DNA of 64,000 bases from Cryobacterium flavum (GTDB lineage: Bacteria; Actinomycetota; Actinomycetes; Actinomycetales; Microbacteriaceae): contig NZ_FNIB01000014.1 of NCBI RefSeq assembly GCF_900103805.1, forward strand, positions 1-64,000, written 5' to 3'. Shown piece by piece: positions 36,465 to 46,567 of this stretch (the stretch's first letter is position 1; every line of letters begins with the position of its first letter). Made by a program: the position numbers and the translations under genes. The notes beneath the pieces were generated by a model, which had not been told where the DNA came from, did no database searches, and worked only from the letters and a program-made list of their open reading frames with translations.

Positions 36465-37775
36465 CTAGACCTTGAGCATCCAGTCGTCGGCATCGTCGGG
36501 GTCAGAAGACGTGTCGTCGCCGAGCTGCGTGCGAATCGGCAGGGTGATGGCCTCGGTGACGGGGTCCATCACGGTGGCCTCGTCCCGGCGGTGGCGCAGC
36601 ACATCCTGCACGTAGGACGTGACAGCCTCGGCGAGCGGGATGTCCCGGGACTGGTTCTGCGCCATGTACCAACGGTGATCGAGCAGCTGGTGAAACACCT
36701 GCGCCCGCTCGAGCTTGCCCTGCAGCTCCTCGGGAATGGCCCGCACCACCGGCTCGAACACCCGCACCAGCCACTCGTGGGCGACCATCTCCTCGTCCGC
36801 GGCCGGCGAACCGTAAGCGGCCCGGTACGAATCCAGGTCGTTCAGCAGGCGGCGGGCCTGGTTCTCTTCGGCGTCGAGGCCGGTCAAGCGCAGCAGCCGG
36901 CGCTGGTGGTGGCCGGCGTCGACGACCTTCGGCTGAATCCGCACGCTCGAGCCAGCGCTGTCGGTCTTGATTGCCAGTTCCTCGATGTCGAAACCGAGGT
37001 CGTTCAGGCGTTGCACGCGCTGGGTGATGCGCCAGCGTTCGGAGTTGGAGAATGACTCCGAGCCGGTGAGCTCTTTCCAGAGCAGTCGGTAGGCGGCGAC
37101 GATTCCGTTGCTGACCCGAATCGGGTCGAGCTCGTCGGCGACCCGGCCACCGGCTTCGAGGTCCATGAGCTCCCCGGCGATGTTCACCCGAGCAATTTCG
37201 AGGTCGTTTTCGCGCTGGCCGTTCGACAACCCGCCCGAATACAACTGCCCGGTTTCGGCATCGACGAGATAGGCGGCAAAGGCACCGGCATCGCGGCGAA
37301 ACAGGGTGTTCGAGAGCGACACGTCGCCCCAGAAGAACCCGATCATGTGCAGCCGCACGAGCAGCACGGCGAGGGCGTCGACCAGCCGGGTAGCGGTATC
37401 CGGTCGCAGGGCGTGCGAATACAGGGCGCGGTAGGGGAGTGAGAACTTGAGGTGACGCGTGACCAAAACCGAATTCAGCGGGTCGAGGTCGGCATCCGTT
37501 CTGTTGGTGATGACGGCGACCGGCTCGACGCAGGGGATCTCGAGGTTGGCCAGGGTGCGCAACATGTCGTACTCGCGCTTGGCCATCTCGCTCGTGGTCT
37601 CTTTGATGGCGACCACCCGCCCACTCAGGTGGGCGAAGCGCACGAGGTGGCGCGAAATGCCCTTGGGCAGCGAGGCGATGTTCTCATTCGGCCAGGCATC
37701 GAGGGGCAACTGCCACGGCAGGTCGAGCAGGGCAGGGTCGGCAGTGGCCGCGATGATATTGAGGGAACCGCTCAT
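36465..37775 (-). CDS. DUF4032 protein with kinase-like N-terminal domain
   Basis: A 436-residue protein. The N-terminal half looks like a small-molecule or LPS kinase fold: LVRFAHLSGRVVAIKETT (Lys of the ATP site), IGFFWGDVSLSNTLFRRD (catalytic-loop-like Asp and Asn) and YLVDAETG in the DFG position. The C-terminal half is DUF4032, ending with WYMAQNQSRDIPLAEAV and an acidic tail DDTSSDPDDADDWMLKV. The substrate is unknown. It is conserved in actinobacteria. It is on the minus strand downstream of ugpC, 53 bp away, and may be co-transcribed with it. Confidence 0.8.
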   Translation of the reverse strand: MSGSLNIIAATADPALLDLPWQLPLDAWPNENIASLPKGISRHLVRFAHLSGRVVAIKETTSEMAKREYDMLRTLANLEIPCVEPVAVITNRTDADLDPLNSVLVTRHLKFSLPYRALYSHALRPDTATRLVDALAVLLVRLHMIGFFWGDVSLSNTLFRRDAGAFAAYLVDAETGQLYSGGLSNGQRENDLEIARVNIAGELMDLEAGGRVADELDPIRVSNGIVAAYRLLWKELTGSESFSNSERWRITQRVQRLNDLGFDIEELAIKTDSAGSSVRIQPKVVDAGHHQRRLLRLTGLDAEENQARRLLNDLDSYRAAYGSPAADEEMVAHEWLVRVFEPVVRAIPEELQGKLERAQVFHQLLDHRWYMAQNQSRDIPLAEAVTSYVQDVLRHRRDEATVMDPVTEAITLPIRTQLGDDTSSDPDDADDWMLKV

Positions 37776-37828
37776 GGTTGGAGCCTAACCGGCGGGAGGG
37801 AGCGAGCCCCTCCCGCCGTTCATGGAGA

Positions 37829-38926
<1,098 letters not shown>

Positions 38927-39136
38927 GATTATTACTCCTTCACCGGCAGGAACGTGCCGGACGATCCGTTGTGAATAGGATTTGTGCGTCGCGCGCCAAA
39001 GAGAGCGACATTTCCATTATTACACGACGGATGCCCCGGCGCCGGTCCGCCCCCCGTTTGGTCGTTTCCCAGTCAGGGGATCTACTATTCCAGAGGTGCC
39101 TTCACGTGCGCCCCTACTTCTCGAAAGCGAATTTTT

Positions 39137-40051
39137 ATGACTATTGGCGGGCCAAGCGACAGCAGTCCCTCAAAAAACCGGCGGCGTGACGCCGCCCGGG
39201 TCAAGGCGAAGCAGCTTCGAGTCAGCCAAAAGAAGAAGGACCGCCGCAACAAACTGTTCTTGCAGGGCGGCATCGCTATCGCCGCCGTTGCCATCGTGGT
39301 TTTAGTCTCCGTCATCATCGTGAATTCGATTAAACCGTCAGGTCCGGGCCCGAAAAATATGGCCAGTGACGGCGCTCTTATCGGCGAGGGCATGGTCACC
39401 GCGCTGACGCCCGCGCTGCAGCCCGACGCGAACCTGCGGGCATCCGAACCGGATACCTCCGGCGCCGTCGCCAACATTCGCATCTATGTCGACTACCTCT
39501 GCCCGCTCTGTGGCGACTTCGAAGACGCCAACAACGAACAGATCGCCAACTGGGTCGATTCTGGAGCTGCGACCGTTGAAATTCACCCGGTGGCCATTCT
39601 CACGAGCAAGTCCGCCGGCACCAAGTACTCCCTGCGGGCGGCGAACGCTGCAGCCTGCGTCGCCAACTACTCGCCAGATGATTTCTTCGCCTTCAGCTCG
39701 GCCCTGTTCGTTGACCAGCCGGAAGAGACGTCGCCCGGCCGCAGCAACGACGAGATCAAGGCCGTCGTGAAGGATTCCGGCGTGAGCACGGCGGTCTCCA
39801 ACATCAACTCCTGCATCGATGACGGCACCTATGAATCGTGGGTCAAGGCGGCAACCAATCGCGCGCTCGACGGCCCCATACCCAATTCCTCGATCAAGGC
39901 GATCACGAGCGCCCCCACCGTGCTCGTCAATGGCAAGCCGTACACCGGGTCGATCGAAGACCCGAAGGAGTTCGCGTCCTTCGTGCAGGTGGCCCTCGGT
40001 GAGACGTACTCCACCTCGACGCCGACGCCCGAACCGACACCCGGCGGGTAG
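39137..40051 (+). CDS. DsbA-like membrane-anchored thiol oxidoreductase
   Basis: A 304-residue protein. A basic cytoplasmic segment (DAARVKAKQLRVSQKKKDRRN) is followed by one transmembrane helix (about 45-65). The extracellular thioredoxin fold has the active site IRIYVDYLCPLCGDFEDAN (Cys-Pro-Leu-Cys) and the cis-Pro region APTVLVNGKPY. It ends in a Thr/Pro-rich tail. It probably oxidises or isomerises disulfides of exported proteins. The ATG at 39137 was chosen over a longer frame because the basic stretch and helix then lie at the expected distance. Confidence 0.85.
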   Translation: MTIGGPSDSSPSKNRRRDAARVKAKQLRVSQKKKDRRNKLFLQGGIAIAAVAIVVLVSVIIVNSIKPSGPGPKNMASDGALIGEGMVTALTPALQPDANLRASEPDTSGAVANIRIYVDYLCPLCGDFEDANNEQIANWVDSGAATVEIHPVAILTSKSAGTKYSLRAANAAACVANYSPDDFFAFSSALFVDQPEETSPGRSNDEIKAVVKDSGVSTAVSNINSCIDDGTYESWVKAATNRALDGPIPNSSIKAITSAPTVLVNGKPYTGSIEDPKEFASFVQVALGETYSTSTPTPEPTPGG

Positions 40052-40143
40052 TTACCAGCGGATGCCCCACGCGCATCGGCTTGGCTGTTGCTCGTGGCGG
40101 CCCCGAAATCATTTAGGATGGTCTTTCGAGGCTTTGGCCTCAT

Positions 40144-40219
40144 GCCGGCCTGGCGCAATTGGTAGCGCACCACTCTTGTAAAGTGGGGGTTACGGGTTCA
40201 AGTCCCGTGGCCGGCCCCA
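40144..40219 (+). tRNA. tRNA-Thr (anticodon TGT)
   Basis: The 73-nt cloverleaf starts GCCGGCC and closes with GGCCGGC, with the D-arm GGCGCAATTGGTAGCGC and the anticodon stem CCACT/AGTGG around CTTGTAA (anticodon TGT). The T-arm is ACGGG-TTCAAGT-CCCGT. CCA is encoded (40217-40219). A terminator follows immediately. Confidence 0.95.
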
Positions 40220-40220
40220 C

Positions 40221-40256
40221 AAACCCCTACTCCCAACTGGGAAGTAGGGGTTTTTG
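40221..40256 (+). terminator. Terminator after tRNA-Thr
   Basis: AAACCCCTACT pairs with AGTAGGGGTTT across a short loop and continues into a T-run, two bases after the tRNA CCA end. Confidence 0.9.
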
Positions 40257-40373
40257 TCTGCCGGTTCGACGCTCTCTCCCCAGGGCCGCACACGGCCTCC
40301 ACGTACACTGATGGCTGGGGTTTTAAGAGCGGATGCCCGCCCCCGCGCACCCGCGCCCCGAAAGGAAATACGC

Positions 40374-41969
40374 ATGAGCCTGATCCGGCTGAACGACGTC
40401 AGCATCCGCTTTGAGAACACGCAGATTCTGCGCGAAGCGTTCTTTCGCCTCGAACCCGGTGACCGGGTCGGCCTGATCGGCAAGAACGGCTCCGGCAAAT
40501 CCACCATTCTCAAGCTGATTCTCGACCAGGTCTCGCCCGATACCGGCGAGGTGACGCTCGAGGACGGCATCAAGGTCGGTTACTTCTCGCAGTTCTCCGA
40601 ACTCAACGGCGCGCAGACCATCACCGAGGTGCTCGACGAATTGTTTGTGGCGGTGAAGGCGGTCGAGGCTGAACTCGCCTCCATCGACGCGGCAATCGCC
40701 CTGGACTCCTCGGCCAGCTATGACCTCGACCGGCTGATCACCCGCCAGGGCGAACTTTTCGAAGAGATGGACCGCCTGGACGGCTGGGACTACAAGCGCC
40801 ACATCGACACCGCCCTGACCACCCTCGGATTCGACGAGGCGCACCGCGTCTGCTCGATCGACGAGCTCTCCGGCGGCTGGCGCAACCGGGCGGCCCTGGC
40901 CAAGATCGTGCTCGAGGCGCCCGACGTGCTGCTTCTCGACGAGCCCACCAACTACCTCGACGTGGCCGGCGTGGAGTGGCTCGAGGCCTGGTTCAAGAGC
41001 TTCAAGGGTGCCGCGATCGTGGTCTCGCACGACCGCAAATTTCTGGACGCCGTCGTCACCCGCATCATCGAGGTCGAGAACTATCACCTGCACGAGTATC
41101 CAGGCAACTTCGGCGAGTACATTGTGCAGAAGCAGTTTCGGCTGAAGACCCTCGAGGCCCAGTTCGTGCACGAATCCGAGCTGCTCGCTTTTGAAGCCGA
41201 GGGAATCGCGGACCGGCGCGAAGCAGCCAAAGCCGAGAGCCGTCAGCTCGGCAACCAGCTCGCCCACATCAAGAAGTCGCGCACGCCGCGCCCGGTCGAC
41301 CAGATCATCACTGAGATCTACGGCAACCTGCACGTCAAGGACGTGCTCTGCCGGGTCGACGGTCTCGCCAAGAGCTATGGCGACAAAGTGTTGTTCGAGA
41401 ACCTCAGCTTCGAAGTGCGTCGCGGTAACCGCATCGTCGTGCTCGGCAGCAACGGCAGCGGCAAAACCACCCTGCTGCGCGTGCTCACCGGCGAAGAGAC
41501 GGCCGACCGGGGTGACGTCGCCTGGGCCAGCGGCGCCGGCGTAGTCTCCTACAACCAGATTCTCGACGAACTCGACCCGAGCGACACGGTCAGTCACGCC
41601 GTGAATGCCATGCCCGGCAGCCTCGCGTTGACCGCAACGAAGAAGTCCGTCAACCGCTTTCTGACCATGTTCCAGTTCAGCGAGGCCGACCTCAAGCAGA
41701 AGATCGGTGCCCTCTCCGGCGGGCAGCGCGCGCGAGTAGCGATGGCCCAGTGCCTGCTCTCCGGAGCGTCGGTGCTGCTGCTTGACGAACCGACCAACCA
41801 CCTCGACATGTCGAGCACTCAGGTGATGGAACGCGCGCTCGTGCACTTTCCCGGTGCCGTTGTGGTGGCCAGCCACGACCGGTTCTTCACGGACAAGATC
41901 GCCAACCGCCGCCTCGTTTTCGGCAGCGACGGAGCCGCTCCCGGCGAGATCGAGGTCCGCGCAGCCTGA
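40374..41969 (+). CDS. ABC-F family ATPase
   Basis: A 531-residue soluble protein with two ABC domains and no membrane segment, as in ribosome-associated ABC-F factors. The first domain has GLIGKNGSGKSTILKLIL, ELSGGWRNRAALAKIVLE and LLDEPTNYLDVAGVEWLEAW. An interdomain linker (about 250-320) follows. The second domain has VLGSNGSGKTTLLRVLTG, LSGGQRARVAMAQCLLSG and LLLDEPTNHLDM. It acts on translating ribosomes; a drug-resistance role cannot be told from sequence. The ribosome-binding site GAAAGGAAA is strong. Copy F of the palindromic element starts about 16 bp after the stop. Confidence 0.9.
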   Translation: MSLIRLNDVSIRFENTQILREAFFRLEPGDRVGLIGKNGSGKSTILKLILDQVSPDTGEVTLEDGIKVGYFSQFSELNGAQTITEVLDELFVAVKAVEAELASIDAAIALDSSASYDLDRLITRQGELFEEMDRLDGWDYKRHIDTALTTLGFDEAHRVCSIDELSGGWRNRAALAKIVLEAPDVLLLDEPTNYLDVAGVEWLEAWFKSFKGAAIVVSHDRKFLDAVVTRIIEVENYHLHEYPGNFGEYIVQKQFRLKTLEAQFVHESELLAFEAEGIADRREAAKAESRQLGNQLAHIKKSRTPRPVDQIITEIYGNLHVKDVLCRVDGLAKSYGDKVLFENLSFEVRRGNRIVVLGSNGSGKTTLLRVLTGEETADRGDVAWASGAGVVSYNQILDELDPSDTVSHAVNAMPGSLALTATKKSVNRFLTMFQFSEADLKQKIGALSGGQRARVAMAQCLLSGASVLLLDEPTNHLDMSSTQVMERALVHFPGAVVVASHDRFFTDKIANRRLVFGSDGAAPGEIEVRAA

Positions 41970-41985
41970 CCCGCGCTGTCTACAC

Positions 41986-42054
41986 TTCCCGGGCCCGGGC
42001 CCGGAAACTGAGCCCACGATAGATCATGGGCCCGGTGTCCGAAGGTGGGCCCGG
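41986..42054 (+). repeat. Double-palindrome element, degenerate copy F
   Basis: A run of alternating CCCGGG/GGGCCC stands where P1 would be. P2 is decayed (AAACTGAGCCCACGATAG). The tail is recognisable (GTGTCCGAAGGTGGGCCCG, ending at 42054). It lies about 16 bp after the ABC-F stop in the sense of that gene. Confidence 0.55.
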
Positions 42055-42090
42055 CGGAACTCAGCGCCCGGCACCTCGTAGTATTACCAG

Positions 42091-43131
42091 GTGACCCAGG
42101 CCCGCGCGCAGACCCGAACGGATTCCTCGGTCGCGCCAGCATCCGCTATGCCGGTCTGGCTGGCCCTGGTTTTCTCGGTGCTGATCGGGGCGCTGTACGC
42201 GGTGCAATCGCGGGTGAACGGCGAACTCGGGCACCAGATCGGCGACGGATTCACCGCAGCCGTCATCTCCTTCGGCTCTGGCCTGGTCATTCTGAGCCTC
42301 GGCCTCGTCGTGTTTCGTAGCGGGCGCCGCGGCCTGCAACTGGTCGCCCGCGGTGTGAAAACGAAGCACCTCTCCTGGTGGCATCTGCTCGGCGGCCTGG
42401 CCGGTGCCCTGTTCGTGCTGTCCCAGGGCCTCGTCGCCGCGCCGCTCGGCATCGCCCTGTTCACGGTGGCCGTCGTGGCCGGCCAGACCGTGAGCGGCGT
42501 GCTCATGGACCGTTTCGGCATCGGCCCCGGTGGGCGTCGAACCCTGCACGCGTCCAAAATCGTCGGTGCCGGGCTCGCCCTGGTGGCTGTCGCGTTCACG
42601 GTGAGCGGCGAACTGCACGGCAGCGGCGCGCTCTGGTTGCTCGCACTGCCGCTGATCGCTGGCATCGGGCAGGGCTGGCAGCAAGCCGTGAACGGTCAGG
42701 TGCGGGTCACCGCGCAAAGCGCCCTCACAGCGACCTTTCTGAATTTTCTCAGTGGCACCATTGCCCTCGTGCTCGCCGCGCTCGTGCACGGCCTGCTGGT
42801 CGGCTTCGCGCTCGACCTGCCGAGCAACCCGTGGCTCTATACCGGCGGACTGATCGGCTGCATCTTCATCGCCGGGGCCGCGCTCGTCGTGCGTACCACC
42901 GGGGTGCTCATGCTGGGTCTCTGCATCGTCGCCGGGCAGCTGCTCTGCGCCCTCGCGCTGGATCTGCTGGCGCCGTCGGCGGGGCATCCGCTTGGCCTGA
43001 CGACCATTGCCGGCACGGCTCTCGCCCTGGTGGCCGTCGTTATCGCCGCAGTGCGCTGGCACCGCCCCGGCCACGCACGGGGCACGGCGCGAACACCGGG
43101 CCATTCTGACGAACCAAGCGAACGGCTGTGA
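42091..43131 (+). CDS. DMT-family (YdcZ-like) membrane transporter
   Basis: A 346-residue protein with about ten transmembrane helices, made of two DUF606/YdcZ-like halves (each opening near AALYAVQSRVNGELGHQIG and GIGQGWQQAVNGQVRV, with a conserved Q-x-x-x-N-G). It is a drug/metabolite-type transporter with unknown substrate. The GTG start follows closely on element F. The stop overlaps the next start (GTGA). Confidence 0.8.
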   Translation: MTQARAQTRTDSSVAPASAMPVWLALVFSVLIGALYAVQSRVNGELGHQIGDGFTAAVISFGSGLVILSLGLVVFRSGRRGLQLVARGVKTKHLSWWHLLGGLAGALFVLSQGLVAAPLGIALFTVAVVAGQTVSGVLMDRFGIGPGGRRTLHASKIVGAGLALVAVAFTVSGELHGSGALWLLALPLIAGIGQGWQQAVNGQVRVTAQSALTATFLNFLSGTIALVLAALVHGLLVGFALDLPSNPWLYTGGLIGCIFIAGAALVVRTTGVLMLGLCIVAGQLLCALALDLLAPSAGHPLGLTTIAGTALALVAVVIAAVRWHRPGHARGTARTPGHSDEPSERL

Positions 43132-43838
43132 CTGTGAAACGAATTTTAGTGGTCGAACACGAGGCTAATGCTGGTGTGGGGCTGGTCGGGGAGCGAATCC
43201 TCGCGGCCGGCATCGACCTGGTTCGGGTCGGCCCGGATGCCGGGGCCCCGATCCCCGGTCGTGCCGACGGCTTCGATGGTGTCGTCGTACTCGGCGGAAC
43301 GACCGGGCCGACGGACGACGAACGAGCAGCCTGGCTGCCCCGGGTTCGTGAACTCATCGCCGACTGTCTCCAGAGCGAGGTCCCGCTCCTCGGGATCTGC
43401 CTGGGAGCCCAGATGCTCGCCGTCGTAGCCGGTGGAACGGTCGGACGGGCGCGGCGCGGCGCCGAGATCGGCCTCAGCGGTCTCGAGCTGACCGACAGTG
43501 CCGCCGCGGATTCCTTGCTTCATGACCTGCCGTCGCCGCTCCGGGCGCTGCAGTGGCATTCGCTCGAAGTACACGACCTGCCGGCGAACTCCGTGTCGCT
43601 ATGCACCAGCGATCGCTGCCCCAACCAGGCTTTTCGTGTCGGCCCCGCGGCCTGGGGGCTACAATTCCACCTGGAGGCTTCGGCGGCGACCGCCGAAGCA
43701 TGGGCTGAAAGTGACAGCGACGATTTGCGTGCCGCCGGCTACCTGCCGGAACACGTCATCGACCCCATGCGCGAGAACGAAGACGACCTTCGGCGGGTCT
43801 GGTCAGAAGTCGCCGATCGATGGATAGGCCTGGTCTGA
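43128..43838 (+). CDS. Class I glutamine amidotransferase
   Basis: A 236-residue GATase1-fold protein. The nucleophilic Cys is in LLGICLGAQMLAVVAGG (about residue 91). The catalytic His-x-Glu is in WGLQFHLEASAATAE. LQWHSLEVHDLP is typical of stand-alone amidotransferases related to GuaA-N, which hydrolyse glutamine or gamma-glutamyl compounds. The substrate is not predictable. It overlaps the upstream transporter gene by four bases, suggesting a functional link. Confidence 0.85.
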   Translation: MTVKRILVVEHEANAGVGLVGERILAAGIDLVRVGPDAGAPIPGRADGFDGVVVLGGTTGPTDDERAAWLPRVRELIADCLQSEVPLLGICLGAQMLAVVAGGTVGRARRGAEIGLSGLELTDSAAADSLLHDLPSPLRALQWHSLEVHDLPANSVSLCTSDRCPNQAFRVGPAAWGLQFHLEASAATAEAWAESDSDDLRAAGYLPEHVIDPMRENEDDLRRVWSEVADRWIGLV

Positions 43839-43839
43839 C

Positions 43840-44412
43840 TCACAGAACCCCGAGAAACTCCTCGGGGTCGATCGACAGCCGCACGCCCGGCTTCGAATCC
43901 TCAGGAATGCCGCCGACATAGAGCCAGCCGAGCAGCTCCTCGTTGTCGCCGAGGCCGTGCAAGACCCGCACCGGGCCGGTGCGCACGAGTGGGCCGGTGC
44001 GCCACATCGCGCACCACCCCGCGTCATCGAGAAGCAGCGACAGCAGGTGCGCGACCCCCGCCGCAGCAGCATCCTGTTCCCAGTCGGTCACCTTGAAACT
44101 GGCCCGACGCGACGCGACGACCGCGATCAACAGGGGCGCCCGCAGCGGCTTAGCCGCCAGCTTGAGCGCATCACTACCCTCACAAGCGGATGCCGCCACA
44201 AACGCCGCCCCCAACCGCTCGCGGGCGTCGCCGCGCAGCTCCAACAGCCGCCACGGACGCAGCGCGCCGTGATCGGCCACCCGCGCCGCCGCGGCAACGA
44301 GGGGCAGCAGCTCGGCTCGGGTCGGTGCCAAGGCGCTCACTTTTGAGTAGCTGCGCCGATGATTGACGGCCCGAAAGACAACCGAGGTGGCAGCATCTGT
44401 TGTCGACAGCAC
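43840..44412 (-). CDS. Nitroreductase-family flavoprotein
   Basis: A 190-residue NAD(P)H-FMN oxidoreductase fold. AVNHRRSYSKVSALAP has the FMN-phosphate-binding Arg pair, APLLIAVVASRR and DWEQDAAAAGVAHLLSLLLDDAGWCAMWRTG are family segments, and LLGWLYVGGIPED closes the FMN site. It starts five bases after the msrB stop, so it is probably co-transcribed with it and may belong to oxidative-stress defence. Confidence 0.85.
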   Translation of the reverse strand: MLSTTDAATSVVFRAVNHRRSYSKVSALAPTRAELLPLVAAAARVADHGALRPWRLLELRGDARERLGAAFVAASACEGSDALKLAAKPLRAPLLIAVVASRRASFKVTDWEQDAAAAGVAHLLSLLLDDAGWCAMWRTGPLVRTGPVRVLHGLGDNEELLGWLYVGGIPEDSKPGVRLSIDPEEFLGVL

Positions 44413-44416
44413 CGCT

Positions 44417-44818
44417 CTACTCAGCGGGCGTGAAGTTGAGCGAGATCGAGTTCATGCAGTACCGGTCGCCGGTCGGCGTGCCGAATCCGTCGGGAAAAAC
44501 GTGTCCCAGGTGTGAGCCGCAGTTCGCGCAGCGCACCTCGGTGCGCACGCTGCCCAGGGAACGGTCTTCGAGCAATTCGACCGCTTCGGGCCGTACCGAC
44601 TCGTAGAAGCTTGGCCAGCCGCAGCCGGAGTCAAACTTGGTGCCGCTCTTGAACAGCTCGGTGTTACACGCACCGCAGGTGTAGGTGCCGGAGCGCTCTT
44701 CGTCGAGCAGTTCGCCGGTTCCGGGGCGTTCGGTTCCGGCTTCACGCAAAACCTTGAACTTCTCCGGGCCCAGCTCGGAGCGCCACTCGTCGTTTGACTT
44801 CTTGATTGTGTAGTCCAT
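44417..44818 (-). CDS. msrB: Peptide methionine-R-sulfoxide reductase
   Basis: A 133-residue MsrB that repairs oxidised methionine. The two zinc Cys pairs are in YTCGACNTELF and CANCGSHLGHVF. The catalytic Cys is in RYCMNSISL near the C-terminus. GCGWPSFYESV binds the substrate. The ATG at 44818 has a GAAGGGA ribosome-binding site; the longer frame upstream has no similarity. Length is normal. Confidence 0.96.
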   Translation of the reverse strand: MDYTIKKSNDEWRSELGPEKFKVLREAGTERPGTGELLDEERSGTYTCGACNTELFKSGTKFDSGCGWPSFYESVRPEAVELLEDRSLGSVRTEVRCANCGSHLGHVFPDGFGTPTGDRYCMNSISLNFTPAE

Positions 44819-45046
44819 GGTGGATGTCCCTTCGATCTGGCCGTCCGCACCCGGACAACCTCTACCCAGCCTAAACTCGTGCAGCGAAACGCGCATTCCT
44901 GGCCGATAGGTTTCGCAGCGTTTGCACGGCGACCGGTCGTTGGACTGGGCCGTTCCGGGCGTGCCGGAGGCAACATCCAGCCGCCCGCAAATAGGATGAG
45001 CCCGTCGGATAACCCGTCGAAACTGCCCCGGGGGAGAGATAGATCA

Positions 45047-45364
45047 ATGAGTGAGAGCACACCGGCCCCCGCGCAACGCACCACTCTGCCCGCCGGCAGC
45101 GCCCCGATTTCGACCCAGCTCAGCGAGCGCGACGAAGCCGTGCTCGCCTTTGAACGGCAATGGTGGCGGCACGTCGGCGCCAAAGAAGAGGCCATCCGCG
45201 CCACATTCGGCCTCTCGGCCGCCCGGTACTATCAGCTATTGGGGGCACTGGTCGATTCACCGTTGGCGCTGGCCTTCGACCCGATGCTCGTGAACCGACT
45301 GCAGCGGATGCGTTCCGCACGATCCGAGGCGCGCGCCAGTCGTTCGCTGCCCACCCACGACTAG
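45047..45364 (+). CDS. DUF3263 protein
   Basis: A 105-residue actinobacterial DUF3263 protein. After a Pro/Ser-rich start, the conserved core reads LSERDEAVLAFERQWWRHVGAKEEAIR and FGLSAARYYQLLGALVDSPLAL, likely a helix-turn-helix. The basic end RLQRMRSARSEARASR may bind nucleic acid. It is followed by the LytR-C protein gene, as in related genomes. Confidence 0.85.
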   Translation: MSESTPAPAQRTTLPAGSAPISTQLSERDEAVLAFERQWWRHVGAKEEAIRATFGLSAARYYQLLGALVDSPLALAFDPMLVNRLQRMRSARSEARASRSLPTHD

Positions 45365-45446
45365 TACCTGACCGCTTTCCGCCAGAACCGGGCCGTTACA
45401 CATCGCTCGATTCCGGCCTGGCTGGCCAACCAAGGATTCAATCACC

Positions 45447-46010
45447 ATGGCGCGAAAATTTGCGAAAGACCGTTTCGACACCCACACGCATGCCCTCGAC
45501 CGGGTGGGTGCTCACCGTGCTCCCGGTAAGAAGGGCCGCGGCTGGATCGGGTTCTGGTGGGCGCTCGGCGCCACCGTGCTGTTGATCGCGGTTGGCGTGG
45601 TCGGAATCTTCGCGATCAACAATCGCCTCGACTTCTCCAATATCCCGGGTCTGTCCTCGGCCAGCTCGACTCCGATCCCCACCGAGACCGTCATTCCAAC
45701 GGCTGAAGCCACCGTCGACCCGGCGCTGACCGTGAATGTGCTGAACGGCTCCGCGGCGAACGGTGTCGCAGCATCCGTCAGCGACACGCTCACCGCCGCC
45801 GGCTGGGTAGTCAGTGGCACCGGCAACGCGAGCACAGACACCGAACCGACCACCGTCATCTACTATGCCGATGCCAGCCTGGAAGGCGCCGCCCGCGGCA
45901 TCGCAGCCTCACTGCCCGGCTCGACGATCGTCGTTTCGTCCAATTTTGTTGACACAGGTGCCAGCCTGACCGTCGTCGTCGGCAACGACTACGTCATTCC
46001 TGCGGGCTGA
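45447..46010 (+). CDS. LytR C-terminal-domain membrane protein
   Basis: A 187-residue protein with a short cytoplasmic N-terminus, a transmembrane helix (FWWALGATVLLIAVGVVGIFAI, about 36-57), a Thr/Pro linker and a LytR_C domain (TVNVLNGSAANGVAASVSDTL, AAGWVVSGTGN). The domain occurs on cell-envelope proteins linked to wall-polymer ligation; here the ligase domain itself is absent. The exact role is unknown. Confidence 0.85.
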   Translation: MARKFAKDRFDTHTHALDRVGAHRAPGKKGRGWIGFWWALGATVLLIAVGVVGIFAINNRLDFSNIPGLSSASSTPIPTETVIPTAEATVDPALTVNVLNGSAANGVAASVSDTLTAAGWVVSGTGNASTDTEPTTVIYYADASLEGAARGIAASLPGSTIVVSSNFVDTGASLTVVVGNDYVIPAG

Positions 46011-46292
46011 TCTTAACTCGAAACTGCCGACGTACTGGGCATTACCTGATTCGTCAAGCCCCTTTTCTTCTGCGGCCACTTCAGTATTATCTGGTTTTGG
46101 TCAAACATTTTGTTCGGGCAATACCCGCCCGGATCAAGAACGCTCGCCCAAGGTAACTTGCACCAGTAGGTAACTTGCAACAGAAGACTTGCTCTCGGGG
46201 ATTTGCTGCTCGTTCAGAATGAACGCAGTCTCTGCGGCAGGGCCCGGAACAGCCAATGGGCCGTGCCGTCGAAATTGAGCAAGGAGTAACAC

Positions 46293-46496
46293 ATGGCGAA
46301 CGGAACCGTTAAATGGTTCAACGCTGAAAAGGGTTTCGGCTTCATCACTGTCGATGGGGGAGGGCAGGACGTCTTCGTTCACTACTCCGCCATTGACATG
46401 AGCGGGTACAAGGTGCTCGAAGAAGGCCAGCAGGTCGTCTTTGAGGTCGGTGCCGGAGCGAAAGGCCCCCAGGCTGAATCGGTTCGACCGGCCTGA
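46293..46496 (+). CDS. cspA: Cold-shock protein
   Basis: A 67-residue OB-fold RNA chaperone. RNP1 ([12 protein letters not shown]) and RNP2 (VFVHYSAI) are intact, as is the opening [16 protein letters not shown]. It melts RNA structure, particularly in the cold. The 282-bp upstream gap contains no gene and probably includes a long 5' leader, typical of cold-inducible csp genes; the sequence GTAACTTGCA occurs twice there (about 46153 and 46171). Confidence 0.96.
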   Translation: MANGTVKWFNAEKGFGFITVDGGGQDVFVHYSAIDMSGYKVLEEGQQVVFEVGAGAKGPQAESVRPA

Positions 46497-46526
46497 CCCA
46501 CCCCCTAAACGGGGTCTGTCCCCCAC

Positions 46527-46558
46527 CTAACGCCGCCCGCTGCAACGGGCGGCGTTAG
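46527..46558 (+). terminator. Hairpin terminator of cspA
   Basis: CTAACGCCGCCCG pairs with CGGGCGGCGTTAG across a six-base loop, 30 bp after the stop. The following bases (TGTTTA) are T-rich but not a true run. Confidence 0.75.
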
Positions 46559-46567
46559 TGTTTACCG

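Noticed and set aside
46011..46292. Riboswitch upstream of the cold-shock gene
   Set aside because: No known riboswitch core is recognisable; a structured cold-shock leader is sufficient explanation.
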